Below, piece after piece: positions 45,871-56,354 of a stretch of DNA of 64,000 nt. The notes below the pieces were generated by a model, which was not told the DNA's origin, ran no database searches, and worked only from the letters and a program-made list of their open reading frames with translations. Within the stretch, counting starts at the first letter, position 1. Each line of letters opens with the position of its first letter. Source of the stretch: Symsagittifera roscoffensis (lineage: Eukaryota; Xenacoelomorpha; Acoela; Convolutidae). Position numbers and translations under genes: made by a program. The DNA lies in NCBI RefSeq assembly GCF_963678635.1, contig NC_087066.1, positions 29,331,301-29,395,300 on the forward strand. The letters are read 5' to 3'.

Positions 45871-47259
45871 TTAGCATTTATGCTTCAAATTATCATGGAT
45901 CTGTAGCGCAACAAAGTAAGAGGGTTCGAACCTGGACAGTGTCGGACGTTTTTCATGTACTTTTTCATATACTATCTAAAATGCGTCCGCTCTCTAAATT
46001 AAGGCATGTACAATTGAGAAGTTCTTTTTTTTTCATATTGACTGGTACTGCTAATGCGTCATAATTAGCTTGCGTCACGTTAGAAATTTTGTACACTCAA
46101 AGATTTACTCATTCGTTTCTCCCAGTTGCGGTATCGGTCATATTTTTGCTTGTGTATGCGAAGTTCAACTTCGCCTCTGTGTTAGTAAAAATTAATTTTG
46201 AAAAAAAGTTAGTTTTTTTGACCGTTTTCCAAAAATTACGCTCTTTCTCTTTTTTGCTTATCTATTTATGATCTACTATATGATTTTTCGCCTTGTCACT
46301 TATCTCACCATGCTCACGCTTCGTCAATATAACTTTTTGTAAAGTTTAGCAAAGATCTATTCCGCCATGTTTAAATTTAAGTCTCAGCAATCGGCTACTT
46401 CTACACAAGGCATGCTGTATCACAGGGTTTTGATTGAGCATGTGTTGGAAGCAAGGATTATTGGACCTAGCGCAAAGGTTTAAACCTTTTCTTGATACGT
46501 GTAAGGTAAAAATCGCTTTATCACAAATTTTAAAATTGTTTTACTAACGTTTTTTAAAAAAGATTTTTATACTTCATATTTAAGGTTTACTATAAATTTG
46601 AATGCGTGTTTCTCGTAGCTCACCATGCTTAAGCTGCATTTACGTGTAGGTCCAGGTAGGGATTTCTGAGGCAATACCGCCCGTTGCCACAGTGATATCC
46701 CGACACAAAGTTCTCCACTGCTTCCTGTTTTGTGCCAGGTCTTTGCCACGTTCGAACCACTCAACGCTCACAAGTCTTGATCGAAATTTTTGGCGGCTTC
46801 ACATGAATTTAATTTTGGGCGGCTCCACATGATTTAATTTTATCTCTGACTATTTTGCGCCAAAACTTTCTGCTGACACCTGGAAAATACTTAAAATACG
46901 ATCATTTTTGCTTGCGACCATTTCAAATTTCTGTTTTCTTGCAAATTTGTTTTCAAAATAAGTACATTTGCCTGATATATAAGGATGCGATTTGAGATGA
47001 TGTATTGGTACTGGAAATTGATATTGACATTTTTTGATGTAGTTTTGGTGGATTGATTTATTGCATCTTATGATATTTCTTTTGAAATTTGTTTGATTTT
47101 ATTATTACAGACGAAATGTGTCTTTAGTCATCGCCGTCACCTTCCTTTAATTCTCTATACAAACAATTTCGTCTATTTTTGCGGCCGCCAACGGCTTTCA
47201 TGGTGTCGCTGTTTTTTTCATTTATTGATCGTGCAGTTTTCTTATTGAGGCCTAAAGCG

Positions 47260-47730
47260 TTTTTTTTTGTTCTGACTTTTGAATAAAACGGAATATTTAT
47301 GCTTGGTGTGGTTTTTTCTTCAGTCAATTTTTGGCGATCAAAATAAGAGTTTTTAACCAGAAATTTTTGTGCCCCAAGATATTTTTTCCCTTAAATCAAA
47401 CATTTTACCACCGTTCATTTTTGGCAAAATTCTGGGAGCTTGAAAATTGCCAATTTGGCCATGCTCTGGACTAATATTTGCGCACTTTCAAGATTATATC
47501 CCTAGTCATGGAACGCGAAATATTTATGCGTGGCGAATTATGCTGCACAACACAATCGTTCCAAATTGAATTGAGGCTTGATACTCGGTCGCATTAATTT
47601 TGTACGTCTCAAATTTTCACTCTTGATCTTTGATATTAACCAGAAAAAATTTGTAGTTTTTCAATATTTATTTTCCCAAAATATGATTTAAGGGGCAGTC
47701 GGAACATTCAGGGCTTTGCCCTGATGTACG
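47260..47730 (+). repeat. Second, diverged copy of the hairpin-ended repeat
   Basis: Shares CGGAATATTTATGCTTGGTG then GTGGTTTTTTC, a TTTGGCAAAATTCTGGGAGCT block, and the end GGGGCAGTCGGAACATTCA + GGGCTTTGCCCTG (hairpin 47709-47723) with the 45.1-45.87 kb copy. Internally it is much diverged. Confidence 0.55.
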
Positions 47731-47819
47731 AGCCATCTTGTTATTATTTCATTCTGCCCATCCCAAACGAAATACAGATTTAAATGCCTGTGAAAACAAA
47801 TAAATCAAAAAGTCACCGA

Positions 47820-48070
47820 CGAAGTCAAATTATATTGCTAAATATATCGCGCGTTAATTGTACCAAATTGGTCAAATTGATTTTTCCAAACCCCTATAAC
47901 TTCACACAAAATTATCACTCATGAAATATCTTTTCAAGTTTGAGCTCAGGGAATCAGTACCTTTCAAATGGTGTAAAAAATATTGTCAAAAATGGATAGT
48001 TAAAAAGTAACTATTTCTGTGGAAAAACTACCCCGAGTACAAATATTCTGATACTTTATATTCGAAGTTC
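47820..48070 (-). repeat. Inverted copy of the hairpin-ended repeat, partial
   Basis: Its reverse complement carries AATATTTGTACTCGGGGTAG, CTGAGCTCAAACTTGAAAAG, ATATTTCATGAGTGAT and TTGACCAATTTGGTACAATT, in the same order as 45450-45690. It lies in inverted orientation about 2.3 kb from that copy, so the pair could form a large foldback. Confidence 0.7.
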
Positions 48071-48935
48071 GGAACAATTATAATAGCAAGGTGTTATGTG
48101 GTACTTACTTTCCAATTTTCTAATGAGGCCCAAAAAACTGCCCTCAATGAGAATACTTAGTTGAAATAATGTTTTGGTGGAGAAAAAAAATCAAAAGAAT
48201 TAGCAATACGTAAACAAAGAGGATAAATAGTGTAATATCAGCGGAAATGAGAACCAGCATCAGATAGAGTCATATCAAACATAGCTCGCAATCAGCAGCG
48301 CCAGATAAAAGGGAAGACAGTAATGGAACAGAAAAACATGATTTGTTTTTCAAAAAAAGACCCAGCAGTCACACGGGTTACAGGAAACATTTCTGCAGCG
48401 AAAAAATTGAAGAACATTGCAACAGAGTTAGAAATTATATCCCTAGAAGTTGTCTTATTGTTTTAGCTGAGGCTAAAGGTCAACTGCGGATATTATGTTA
48501 CTGAAGGTTTCTACGGATGTTACGTGATGTTTTTTCGTTCAAATCAATTTGATTACTTGAAAGGAAGGCAAATTAAGCTCCCCCTTACAAAAGCCAAAAT
48601 GGGGCGAAAACATGTAAACTACCTCTAGCTTCGAAAGTGGAACTTGAGCGGAAACAAAATTACACATTGATCCAGTTTTCTCAAAGATCCCTTCATGCAA
48701 TCATAGATATTCCTTGATTTTCAAAAAGCTTTACGGGCGTATATTTTTTCTTTGATTTTCGTAAGTTGAAGTTTTCAAAGGAAAAAATCTGTTTCTTTAC
48801 GTTTCATACTGCCCGTTGGCTATATTTAGACCTTCCTAAAAAACTTTTCTCGCAAATCTGAGAAAATAATATTGCTTATCGTGCCAGCCTCACCTCAAAC
48901 TCAAACTGCTCCGAACGTGAGTTGCGACAAGTTTC
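48071..48935. other. Unassigned intergenic DNA
   Basis: AT-rich, no gene, RNA or element end recognised. Confidence 0.5.
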
Positions 48936-49006
48936 TTTAGTTCTCATTTTAACTGGCAGCTTATTCCATGCTATCGAATAAGCTGCCAGTTAAAGTGAGA
49001 ACTAAA
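48936..49006. other. 71-nt hairpin: 30-bp arms, 11-nt loop
   Basis: Left arm 48936-48965 and right arm 48977-49006 pair with one mismatch around the loop CCATGCTATCG. Size and loop are those of a microRNA precursor or a small foldback element. There is no polymerase III signal and no second copy in the window to decide. Confidence 0.85.
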
Positions 49007-49039
49007 TAAACATACGAAAAGCCCAACGCTGGTCTCAAA

Positions 49040-49345
49040 ACACAGCTTGACGAAGTTGCCGATGTCTGATGCTGATGAATGCAGGGTTCGGAGGGACGTT
49101 GGCTTTTCAAAAGCTTGTTGCCAGGCGGTACAGGGCTGTGTGGGTGCGGTGGGCGAAACAGTCAAGATGGGGACTACTCTGCAATCCACACACCATATTG
49201 CTCCCCTTGTCTATTGTGTTAACAGAAGTGTGAAAGGTGTGAACTCTTTTGAAAGTCAGGCCCGGCCCGGCTCGGTTGCTGATCCTAAAAATGAGGCCCG
49301 GGTCCGGCGCGTAAAAAGCGGGGGCCGGTTCCAACTCTGTTCCAT
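49040..49345. other. GC-richer insert of unknown origin
   Basis: This 300-bp stretch contains GCCCGGCCCGGCTCGG and GGCCCGGGTCCGGCGCG in a region that is otherwise strongly AT-rich. Frames are open on both strands (49047-49361 plus, 48971-49189 and 49107-49388 minus), but no domain is recognisable. It directly follows the 71-nt hairpin. It could be a SINE-like or foreign insertion. Confidence 0.5.
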
Positions 49346-49715
49346 AGATACGGCACTCTAAAAAAGAATCTTTTTCCATTCCTTGCATAAGCTTTTGAGA
49401 GCACCAGTTGATTACATTTTGATCTGCTGTTTTTAATAAGGCAAAGTTGTTTCGAGAAAATAAATGGTGTTAAACGTCTTTTTCTAGTTTTTTCGACAAT
49501 CGTTCAACAAAAATTGAGTTTTTTCCCTTAATTGACTATTGCCCGATTAGCTGGCATATTGCATTGCGGACCTTATGGATATAGTGCCGAATGTAAGCGC
49601 AGAGGAGTGATGGAGATCTAACTTCAATGTTGTTCCAATCTGCCAGCAAACTGATCTGGTAGATGTACTTGTGTTGATGACTTATTATGACACCTTTTAG
49701 ATATAATAAATAATA

Positions 49716-51269
49716 ATGATGGCTGATATTACTGGATCTAAGCTTGGACGAAACATATGCTCTTTGCCGGTAGAAATAATCGAAAGGCTTTGCCATTTAC
49801 TAAATAACGTGGGAAATCTTAAAGAGGTTTTGTATTTGCGACAAACATGTAGGAAAATGAATTCGACTGTCAGCAACAGTGGCCTTAAAATGAGTGCTTC
49901 GCTTGTTATCTACGGACCAATCACCCAGGTTTCACCTGTGTTTCGAACATTTGAACCGCGAATTCACTTCATGATATTCAAAACTAATTGGAAAATCACT
50001 TCTTTACGGTTATATAATTGTTACAAGGGTGAAACAATGCAAGCGCATGATTTTAAGTACGCAGCAAGAACTCAGTGTTTCAAAGCGTTTAGCAGTGACG
50101 AATGCGAGGAACGTTTCGATTATCTCATACATAAAATGGCATCATTGTCTAACGGTCAGAATGTGCGAGTTATCTGCAATTCTCTGGGAAAGTATCGAAG
50201 TTTTGCCATTTTCTCTAAAGTTATAGCGGCATTTCGCAATCAAGCGACAAAAATTGCCATTTGCCTCAACAATGTTGCCGACGAGTTCGATTTTAGGCAA
50301 ATGGAGTATTTTGATGACATTCATTCGTTGGCTTTTGCACGCGGTTTTGTGCCAACTTATGCCACCATTATCGTGTTGCCGAAAAACCTGAAAATTTTGA
50401 AAGTTGATTTGAGTCCAAGCTGGAGTTTGGTAATGGAAAATTTGATGTTTGAAAATGTTGAAGTTTTCCAGCAACTAGAAGAGTTATATATTTCAGACAA
50501 TCGATTCAATTTTCCTTGCTTGCTGGCCGAACTTCAATTCAAGCGTTTACGGAGACTTGAAGTTGAAAATTTTTGTATTTTGCCTCAATTTTGTTACTCT
50601 TTCCCTAAATTGAAGCATTTTAAGTGTTTTGATAGTTTCGACCAATCATGGAGAATGCTTTGTTTTGATCATTTTAACGAATACTGGAAAATTCAACCAT
50701 TAGGTCACTCAAATGAATCAGATATGTTCTTAACGTCTGATTCTTGTGTGTCATTAAACACTGACGCTTCTTTGTTGGTACGATACAGAATTTCTTCGAA
50801 CCTGAAAAGTTTGAGCCTTTGGCTCAATGTTGATGACATCTCTTATGTGTTTATAAGAAAAGGGCGCTCTTGCCTGAAGCAAATAGGTTATTTGAACTTG
50901 AAAGTATTGATTTTCAACATCAGAACTGAACCAGGCAGAAGAAGTCCTTATGGTTGTAATGTTAGAGGTGAATTACAGTTTTTGTCGGAGAATCTCCAAC
51001 AAGCCGCAGATCTGAACAGCTTGCAAGTTTTCTGCGTTAATTTTCTAGATAGTCAAAATATTAGTCAATCGGTTTCTCTGCTAAGTGAAACTGTTGAGTT
51101 CGCAACTTTTAGAGTGTCCTCGAACAATCTGAAGTTATTTAGATTTGGCCACAAGTACCTAAAGAAATGTATTTCTCTGGACGAAAGTTTGATGAATCAT
51201 TTGGTGTACTTGCAATACGAGCTCGGCTGGCAAATTTGGCATCCAGAAAGGAACGATGAAACCAAATAA
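49716..51269 (+). CDS. F-box/leucine-rich-repeat-like protein, paralogue 2 (single exon)
   Basis: 517 residues. The F-box-like segment is at ~16-60 (SLPVEIIERLCHLLNNVGN, then LYLRQTCRKMNSTVS). It then shares with paralogue 1 an FxxxxTNWxIxxL block (~85-100). LRR-like strands: LPKNLKILKVDLS (~222), FQQLEELYISDNRFNFPCLL, FKRLRRLEVENF, FPKLKHFKCFD (~250-310), SNLKSLSLWLN (~366), LNLKVLIFNI. Both genes are on the plus strand, 7.3 kb apart, with divergent LRR parts, so this is an old tandem duplication. A substrate-receptor role in an SCF ubiquitin ligase is a family inference. A CCTTTTAG acceptor ends at 49700, 15 nt before the ATG. Two ATGs in a row begin the frame; either may be used. Confidence 0.68.
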   Translation: MMADITGSKLGRNICSLPVEIIERLCHLLNNVGNLKEVLYLRQTCRKMNSTVSNSGLKMSASLVIYGPITQVSPVFRTFEPRIHFMIFKTNWKITSLRLYNCYKGETMQAHDFKYAARTQCFKAFSSDECEERFDYLIHKMASLSNGQNVRVICNSLGKYRSFAIFSKVIAAFRNQATKIAICLNNVADEFDFRQMEYFDDIHSLAFARGFVPTYATIIVLPKNLKILKVDLSPSWSLVMENLMFENVEVFQQLEELYISDNRFNFPCLLAELQFKRLRRLEVENFCILPQFCYSFPKLKHFKCFDSFDQSWRMLCFDHFNEYWKIQPLGHSNESDMFLTSDSCVSLNTDASLLVRYRISSNLKSLSLWLNVDDISYVFIRKGRSCLKQIGYLNLKVLIFNIRTEPGRRSPYGCNVRGELQFLSENLQQAADLNSLQVFCVNFLDSQNISQSVSLLSETVEFATFRVSSNNLKLFRFGHKYLKKCISLDESLMNHLVYLQYELGWQIWHPERNDETK

Positions 51270-52440
51270 CCTTTTTGTAGCGTTGTATGTGTTCCTTGTT
51301 AGTTTTAATGCTTTAATGCTTTGTTTTTGACTCATTGTTTATGTATTATGAAAGTTCTATATAGTTTGTTTGAATTTGATCGGGTATTTAACCTAAATTT
51401 TTATAAGCCTGTCTATATATGCCTGTATATGCCTCTCTCCATCATCAGAAAACGGTGCTCTATGAAATTGATTTTGATTTTTAAATTTGAAGTATGAATA
51501 GAATTATGAACCGACTATTTTTTTTCCTGGAGATAGACTCTTCAGCTTCCTTTTAAATTGTCTAAAGCAGCTTTTAGCTAAAACTGTATTGAACAAAAAA
51601 GTTTTGAAAAAATTCCACTCCGCAGGTGGTAGAGTTGAAGCGATGAGGTTCGAGTCTGCTGACAGATTGTTACGATGACTCATGTCAATTTGATAGCATT
51701 TACTTGCCGGATTAGTTCGCTAAAAGTAGAAGTTTTTATCGAAAATTTTGAGCGCAAGAATTTTCTCGAAGCGTTGAAAGCTTTACGCAAAATATTTTTC
51801 CAAATTTGAGTCAAACATTGATACCTTTTAGATGGTATCTGTCTGTTAGAAATATGCAAAATGTTGTTAATTAAACAGTCAAAGTTCTCTGAAGGAAAAA
51901 ACCAAATTCAAGCATATATATATGTAAAATTCATGTAAAATTCCTGAAAGTATGTTCGAGCTCATTTTTATTTCTGACGGTTGAGTTTTTGAAAATGGAG
52001 TTTTTTTTCGTTGTTTTAAATTTATTTTTATAACAACTTCAGTTCATGTTATATCGACTTATATTGCGTAATTTTGAGGGCAAAAAGTATCCGTATGCGA
52101 TTATGTGTTTCAGTTTGATGGGTCGTAAAAACTTTTAAAACTTCAGAAAAATTTTTTGACTACAGTTTTGTTTTCGGCTTAGCAGTTTTCGACCCAAAGT
52201 TTTTTAACGCTCGGGAAATCATTTTTGCATTTTTTAAAGGCTGTTTATGAACCTCGTCCGATACTAAAGTGAGGCTTTTGATTTTTTGTAGTTTTTTTTA
52301 ACTTGATTTTTTAGAAGTTTTATTTGACTTCTGTCTTTTTTCCATTCGTAATAAGTTTCTGCATCGCAAGTGTTGCGCTTCGCCTCTGTGTATAATTTCT
52401 ATGAAATTAGACATTAAAGATAGATAATTTGGTTGTTTTT
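51270..52440. repeat. Intergenic DNA with a diverged copy of the hairpin-ended repeat
   Basis: 51577-51680 matches 45135-45230 (ATTGAACAAAAAAGTTTTG, then GAGTTGAAGCGAT and GAGTCTGCTGACAGATT). 51690-51850 is a weak continuation. 52360-52390 has a GCAAGTGTTGCGCTTCGCCT end as at 58.46 kb. A TATATATA run is at 51919. No gene was seen. Confidence 0.5.
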
Positions 52441-52445
52441 TAGTT

Positions 52446-52691
52446 TTGTTTAGTTCACTAACACAACAGCGGTCTGGCTTTTTTTCAATTCATTCGAAGT
52501 GTTTTCACCTTGCCCAGCCTGGTCACTTGATAAATATAGAGAAATGTTTTAATCATTTAGAGTTCATGGAAATTCATACTTTCATGCTGCGTGTTAAAAA
52601 AGCTTACTACATGTCTCAAATTAGGTCTGCGCAGAAATTGCAGCTCAAAAAGTGCATTTTCAGGTTTAATGACAAGACTCGACCTAATTAA
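52446..52691 (+). other. Short ORF directly upstream of the SON-like gene
   Basis: 81 codons. The end reads CFNHLEFMEIHTFMLRVK, then KLQLKKCIFRFNDKT, which resembles LRR strands of the neighbouring F-box paralogues, so this may be an exon remnant of a third copy. It stops nine bases before the next gene's ATG. A TTTTTTAG acceptor precedes it near 52443. It could instead be 5' leader of the SON-like mRNA. Confidence 0.35.
52650..52663 (+). promoter_or_regulatory. Possible splice acceptor 37 nt before the SON-like start
   Basis: GTGCATTTTCAG ends at 52663 and the ATG is at 52701. A second candidate, TTTTTTAG, ends near 52443. The choice decides whether the 81-codon ORF is transcribed leader or intron. 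Confidence 0.4.
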
Positions 52692-52700
52692 ATTTCAATA

Positions 52701-53780
52701 ATGGGCGAAAAGTCGGTCATCAAAGAGTCAAGCAAAGACAGAAAATCCCAAAAACGTCGAAGTGAAGAAAAACATTACTGCGATGAAAAACCTCCAAAGC
52801 GTCAAGTTTTATTCACAATTTTTCCCAAAAATTTACAGATGGACATATTTCTCAACCTAGCTTTAGGCTGTAGTAAATCGTCCAAGAAGGACGCAGATCT
52901 CAGCACGAAAAAGCTGAGTAGAAAGTATCCGGTGGGATCTGGACTGGATCATTTTAAGTTCAATCAGACTCTAGAAACCAAAAGAAAAGACTCATATCCA
53001 AGCTATCGTAGGTTTATGGATAGTAAACCGTCCGTATTCGGAGACAAATCAAGGGCTAAAGATCAGAGCAAAGAATCCGGTAAAAAGAGCGACTACGAGT
53101 ATCCAGGGTTATTCAAAGGAGGAACAGATGTGAATTTATTGAATCCGAAGTACTTCAGTCCTCATGATTACGAAGTTGAGAAGCTTTTGTCACCCACCGA
53201 CGATATGTTCATATATTCATCCAAATTTGTTCACGACTACACGCAACTCGGCTTTAAGGTGATGATCAAATCGGGATGGGTTCCAGACGAGACTTTGGGA
53301 TTGAAGAGTTGTGAGCAATCAGTCCTATGTTCTGATCAATGCCATTCTTGTAAGCTTCATGTAAAGCCGGTCGATGTTAGTTTTAGCATAGGTAGAGCAG
53401 GACTAGGTAGCAAAAGTGAAAAGAAGCCCAAAAGTGGCAATAGTGATTCGGCAGATGAAAGTTGTAATGGCATTGATAGCGAGAAGGCGGCCAATGTGAA
53501 CAGGCTCCAGAATGCTGATTACTCGGCCACTTCGGTGCTCACACTGTTGGAGCACAGCAGGAAAAAGATGTGGGGTAATCCGATCTATATTGAAATGAAC
53601 GAGAAGGGACCCCTGCATAGACGTCTGTTCCACTACAAAGTGCGAGTGAATAATGTGGATTATGTGCCTCATACTGGCAGCTCCTCGAAGAAACAGGCGA
53701 AAGCAGACGCCGCTACAGGTGCCTTATATGCTCTGGGGCTACTGAAACACCCCTGTATAATGACTACACCAGCTAGTTAG
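52701..53780 (+). CDS. SON: SON-like G-patch and double-stranded-RNA-binding protein
   Basis: 359 residues, single exon. The N-terminal ~150 residues are Lys/Ser-rich. A G-patch lies at ~183-240: GFKVMIKSGWVPDETLGLK, a Cys-rich insert (CSDQCHSCK), then KPVDVSFSIGRAGLGS, parallel to SON's MGWxxGEGLG and PILVDFKTDRKGL. A dsRNA-binding domain is at ~277-350 (SVLTLLEHSRKKMWGNP, GPLHRRLFHYKV, SSSKKQAKADAATGALYALG), parallel to SON's C-terminal domain, including W, GPxH, KKxAKxxAAT. The order G-patch then dsRBD near the C-terminus is that of SON, a nuclear speckle protein needed for splicing of weak introns. The protein is far shorter than vertebrate SON and lacks its long repeats and RS region. 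NKRF-like proteins are the alternative but have the reverse domain order. Confidence 0.72.
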   Translation: MGEKSVIKESSKDRKSQKRRSEEKHYCDEKPPKRQVLFTIFPKNLQMDIFLNLALGCSKSSKKDADLSTKKLSRKYPVGSGLDHFKFNQTLETKRKDSYPSYRRFMDSKPSVFGDKSRAKDQSKESGKKSDYEYPGLFKGGTDVNLLNPKYFSPHDYEVEKLLSPTDDMFIYSSKFVHDYTQLGFKVMIKSGWVPDETLGLKSCEQSVLCSDQCHSCKLHVKPVDVSFSIGRAGLGSKSEKKPKSGNSDSADESCNGIDSEKAANVNRLQNADYSATSVLTLLEHSRKKMWGNPIYIEMNEKGPLHRRLFHYKVRVNNVDYVPHTGSSSKKQAKADAATGALYALGLLKHPCIMTTPAS

Positions 53781-53944
53781 ATATCAACTGAAGACTTTAA
53801 CCAAGTTAAATTTGGTTGGTAAATGGTAAATTGGAATATTTTAGGATGTGCTCTAATTGAGACCATAGACTTGAAAATTTCACAGAGATCTGCTTAACAA
53901 TCCTTCTCTCCAAGGATGTCTTGTCTGCAAATGAATCCCGCTAT

Positions 53945-53950
53945 AATAAA
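53945..53950 (+). promoter_or_regulatory. Candidate polyadenylation signal of the SON-like gene
   Basis: AATAAA 165 bases after the stop codon. It fits the usual distance, but AATAAA is common by chance in this composition. Confidence 0.4.
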
Positions 53951-55452
53951 ATTGTAGATATTCCGAACCATTGTTTCAGAGAGGAAACTGTTAAGTAGAT
54001 CTGTTTATATATTTGTGTCGTTTTTTGCTGATTTTTTTTCTCCAAATTATTAAATTACATAATCATTTTTATTTCTAATGTATATTGTCAGAGCACATTC
54101 TTTCGTAGAAGACAACGTATCCTGCTTAAAAACTTCGAGCGATATGAAATCAACGGCGTGCGAGCTCGAAGTCGAATTTGTCAGCAACTGACCGTGTCAG
54201 GAAATCGGAAATAACATGTCTCTTAGTTCGGATAGGGGATAGTTTTGGTACTCTTTTGGATCGAATAAGTTATGAATTTTGTTTGGCGCCAGTTGCCCAC
54301 TAAAACAGTCTGAGAATTTATTCATTTTGAAAAACACACCGAGAAAAGGGTAGAGTTCTCGATTAAATTAATTTATTTTGAAAAAGGAAATAATTAATCA
54401 ACGATCAAAAATGCTTAAGGTGATGTACAAATACTGTAACTTTAAGCAATTTTCAAGCTTACCATGAAATATTTTCAATAAGAGAATTTTTTATGGCTGA
54501 TTTTTGATAGAAAATTATTTCAAAAAGAAATGCCGTTACTGACTAAAACCCGAACTGACACGGTAGTTAACTGACCAATTGATGTACCACCAAATTCTGC
54601 TGCATCATAAATAGCCAACAGAGATCACGGAAGTTAAGTACACGGAACACGAAATCAAACGAATGAAATTATCCGTTAGCGCAACAACCGATACTGCCAA
54701 ACCAAATTCAGATCGCTGACATTGTTTCAAAAGCCTGTAAGTTGGAAAAATTTTGGATTCCGGTGTTTAACTTCAGATGTTATGTATTTCAATCAAACAA
54801 AAGATACGGCAGATAAATCAGCTGATCATTTTTGTGTTACCGCAAGTTTTCATGAATGACTTTGGATTCGCTTGTATTTTTTTCTACCCAGAATTAAGCA
54901 TCTCTAAAAAAAGTTTGACGAGGCTGAGTGAGCTATAGTTTTCAAGATTTGTTGTCATGAACTTAAAAACCGCTGCAATGCAAGCATATATCGTTTTAAT
55001 ACCCGCAACGTTTTCGATAATATAAGTCACACATTTCATTGGTGAGTTTCTATTTCGTTATTTAAAACAGCAGATGCCTTGTCATTCTAATTGCAGTTTT
55101 TTTTTTAGATTTATCCTTAAAAAGTGCGAGCAAGTCGAAATGCCCTGTCTTTGGTGCCAAGAGCATAATTTGCAGTTTTTGGAACCTGTGGTGTACATGA
55201 TCCCTTTTGTGTGATCGATATATTAATGTTCAAAAAAGCTCCAAAGTTTTTTTAAATTATTTTTTTCAATTATATGTGCGAGCTGTACATGGCCTATTAA
55301 AAATATGAAACTTCTGCCGAGTGTCAAGTAAAAGGAGACAAGCTTTTGAGGTTCAGGCTGTGTGTATTGTTTTTTGTATGTTGTTTGGCAAAAACTAAGA
55401 TGTAAAATTTATATTCTTTCAGTTTTTTAAAGTGAAATTGTTATTTTGGGAA
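53951..55452. other. Intergenic DNA after the SON-like gene
   Basis: No gene or element end recognised. Confidence 0.5.
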
Positions 55453-56354
55453 TCTATCTATCTATTCCTATCTATGTTTCTATCCATTATTTAAGTGGGG
55501 TTTTATGTGGCATATATTTAAGAAATCCCTATGTTGACATGCTGACGCTTTTTCAACATACGTGCATGTTAAACGAAAGCATTTTTGCTCATTTAAGCTA
55601 TATTTAATAGGGTGCTGTCCGGGTACATTTTGGATGGCAGATATTCCCCCTAAGTTTGACTGCTCAAATCTGTTTGGTTTTCGAGGTATGACAATTTTTA
55701 TGATTTTTTTTCAGTTTTTAATAGAACTTGAAATTCTCTACACCGTGATGAAGTCCTGTCAGTGTGCACTGAAAAAATATAAATCTGGCGTCCAAGTGTG
55801 ATGCTCAAATTTTTTGGTTTTCGGGATATGGCGTTTTTTTTTAATTTTTTTTTTCAAAAAATTTCTATTCAAAAAACTATCTGAGTTTGTGAAGTTCACA
55901 ACCGTAAGACGGAGACTTGTCAGATACACTTTATAATTCCAAATCTGACTTCTAACTTTTACTGCCAGATATGACGATTTTATTTTTTTAATTTTTAAAA
56001 CTTAACTTCAAAAAAATAACTGATCTTGAAATGCTCAACTTTATAGTGGGATGCTGTTATGGAACATTCAAGGGAAATCTTACGGTTTAAATTTGACTGC
56101 TAACTTATACTGATTGAATCTTTCTGTATTCCAGAAATTGGCGTTTTCATGATGTATTCATTTTTTTTTAATTTGGTTAAAAATAGCCAAAAAGTTGACT
56201 TTATATTAAGTTCAATTAATGAAACCCCTGATAGATGAGCCCAGTTTTTCTTCATGGCTGCTGTTGATATCGCTGTTTTTTTTTCATGGTTTAGGAAGCT
56301 GTTTTAACGTTCAACGATCTATTTGATGCACCGTAGGTGCGAGTCATGTGCTTG
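55453..56354 (+). mobile_element. Helitron-like element E5, short
   Basis: Starts A|TCTATCTATC at 55453, then TTATTTAAGTGGGGTTTTAT and TATTTAAGAAATCCCTATG. Four monomers lie at about 55609, 55745, 55910 and 56046. It ends with a perfect GCACC-GTA-GGTGC hairpin (56328-56340), GAGTCATG, then TGCTTG|TT, where the usual CTAG is CTTG. About 900 bp, half the length of E2 and E3, with fewer monomers. Confidence 0.7.

Noticed and set aside
45890-45960. tRNA-like GGTTCGAACC box
   Set aside because: No box A at proper distance and no cloverleaf; probably a worn SINE or chance.
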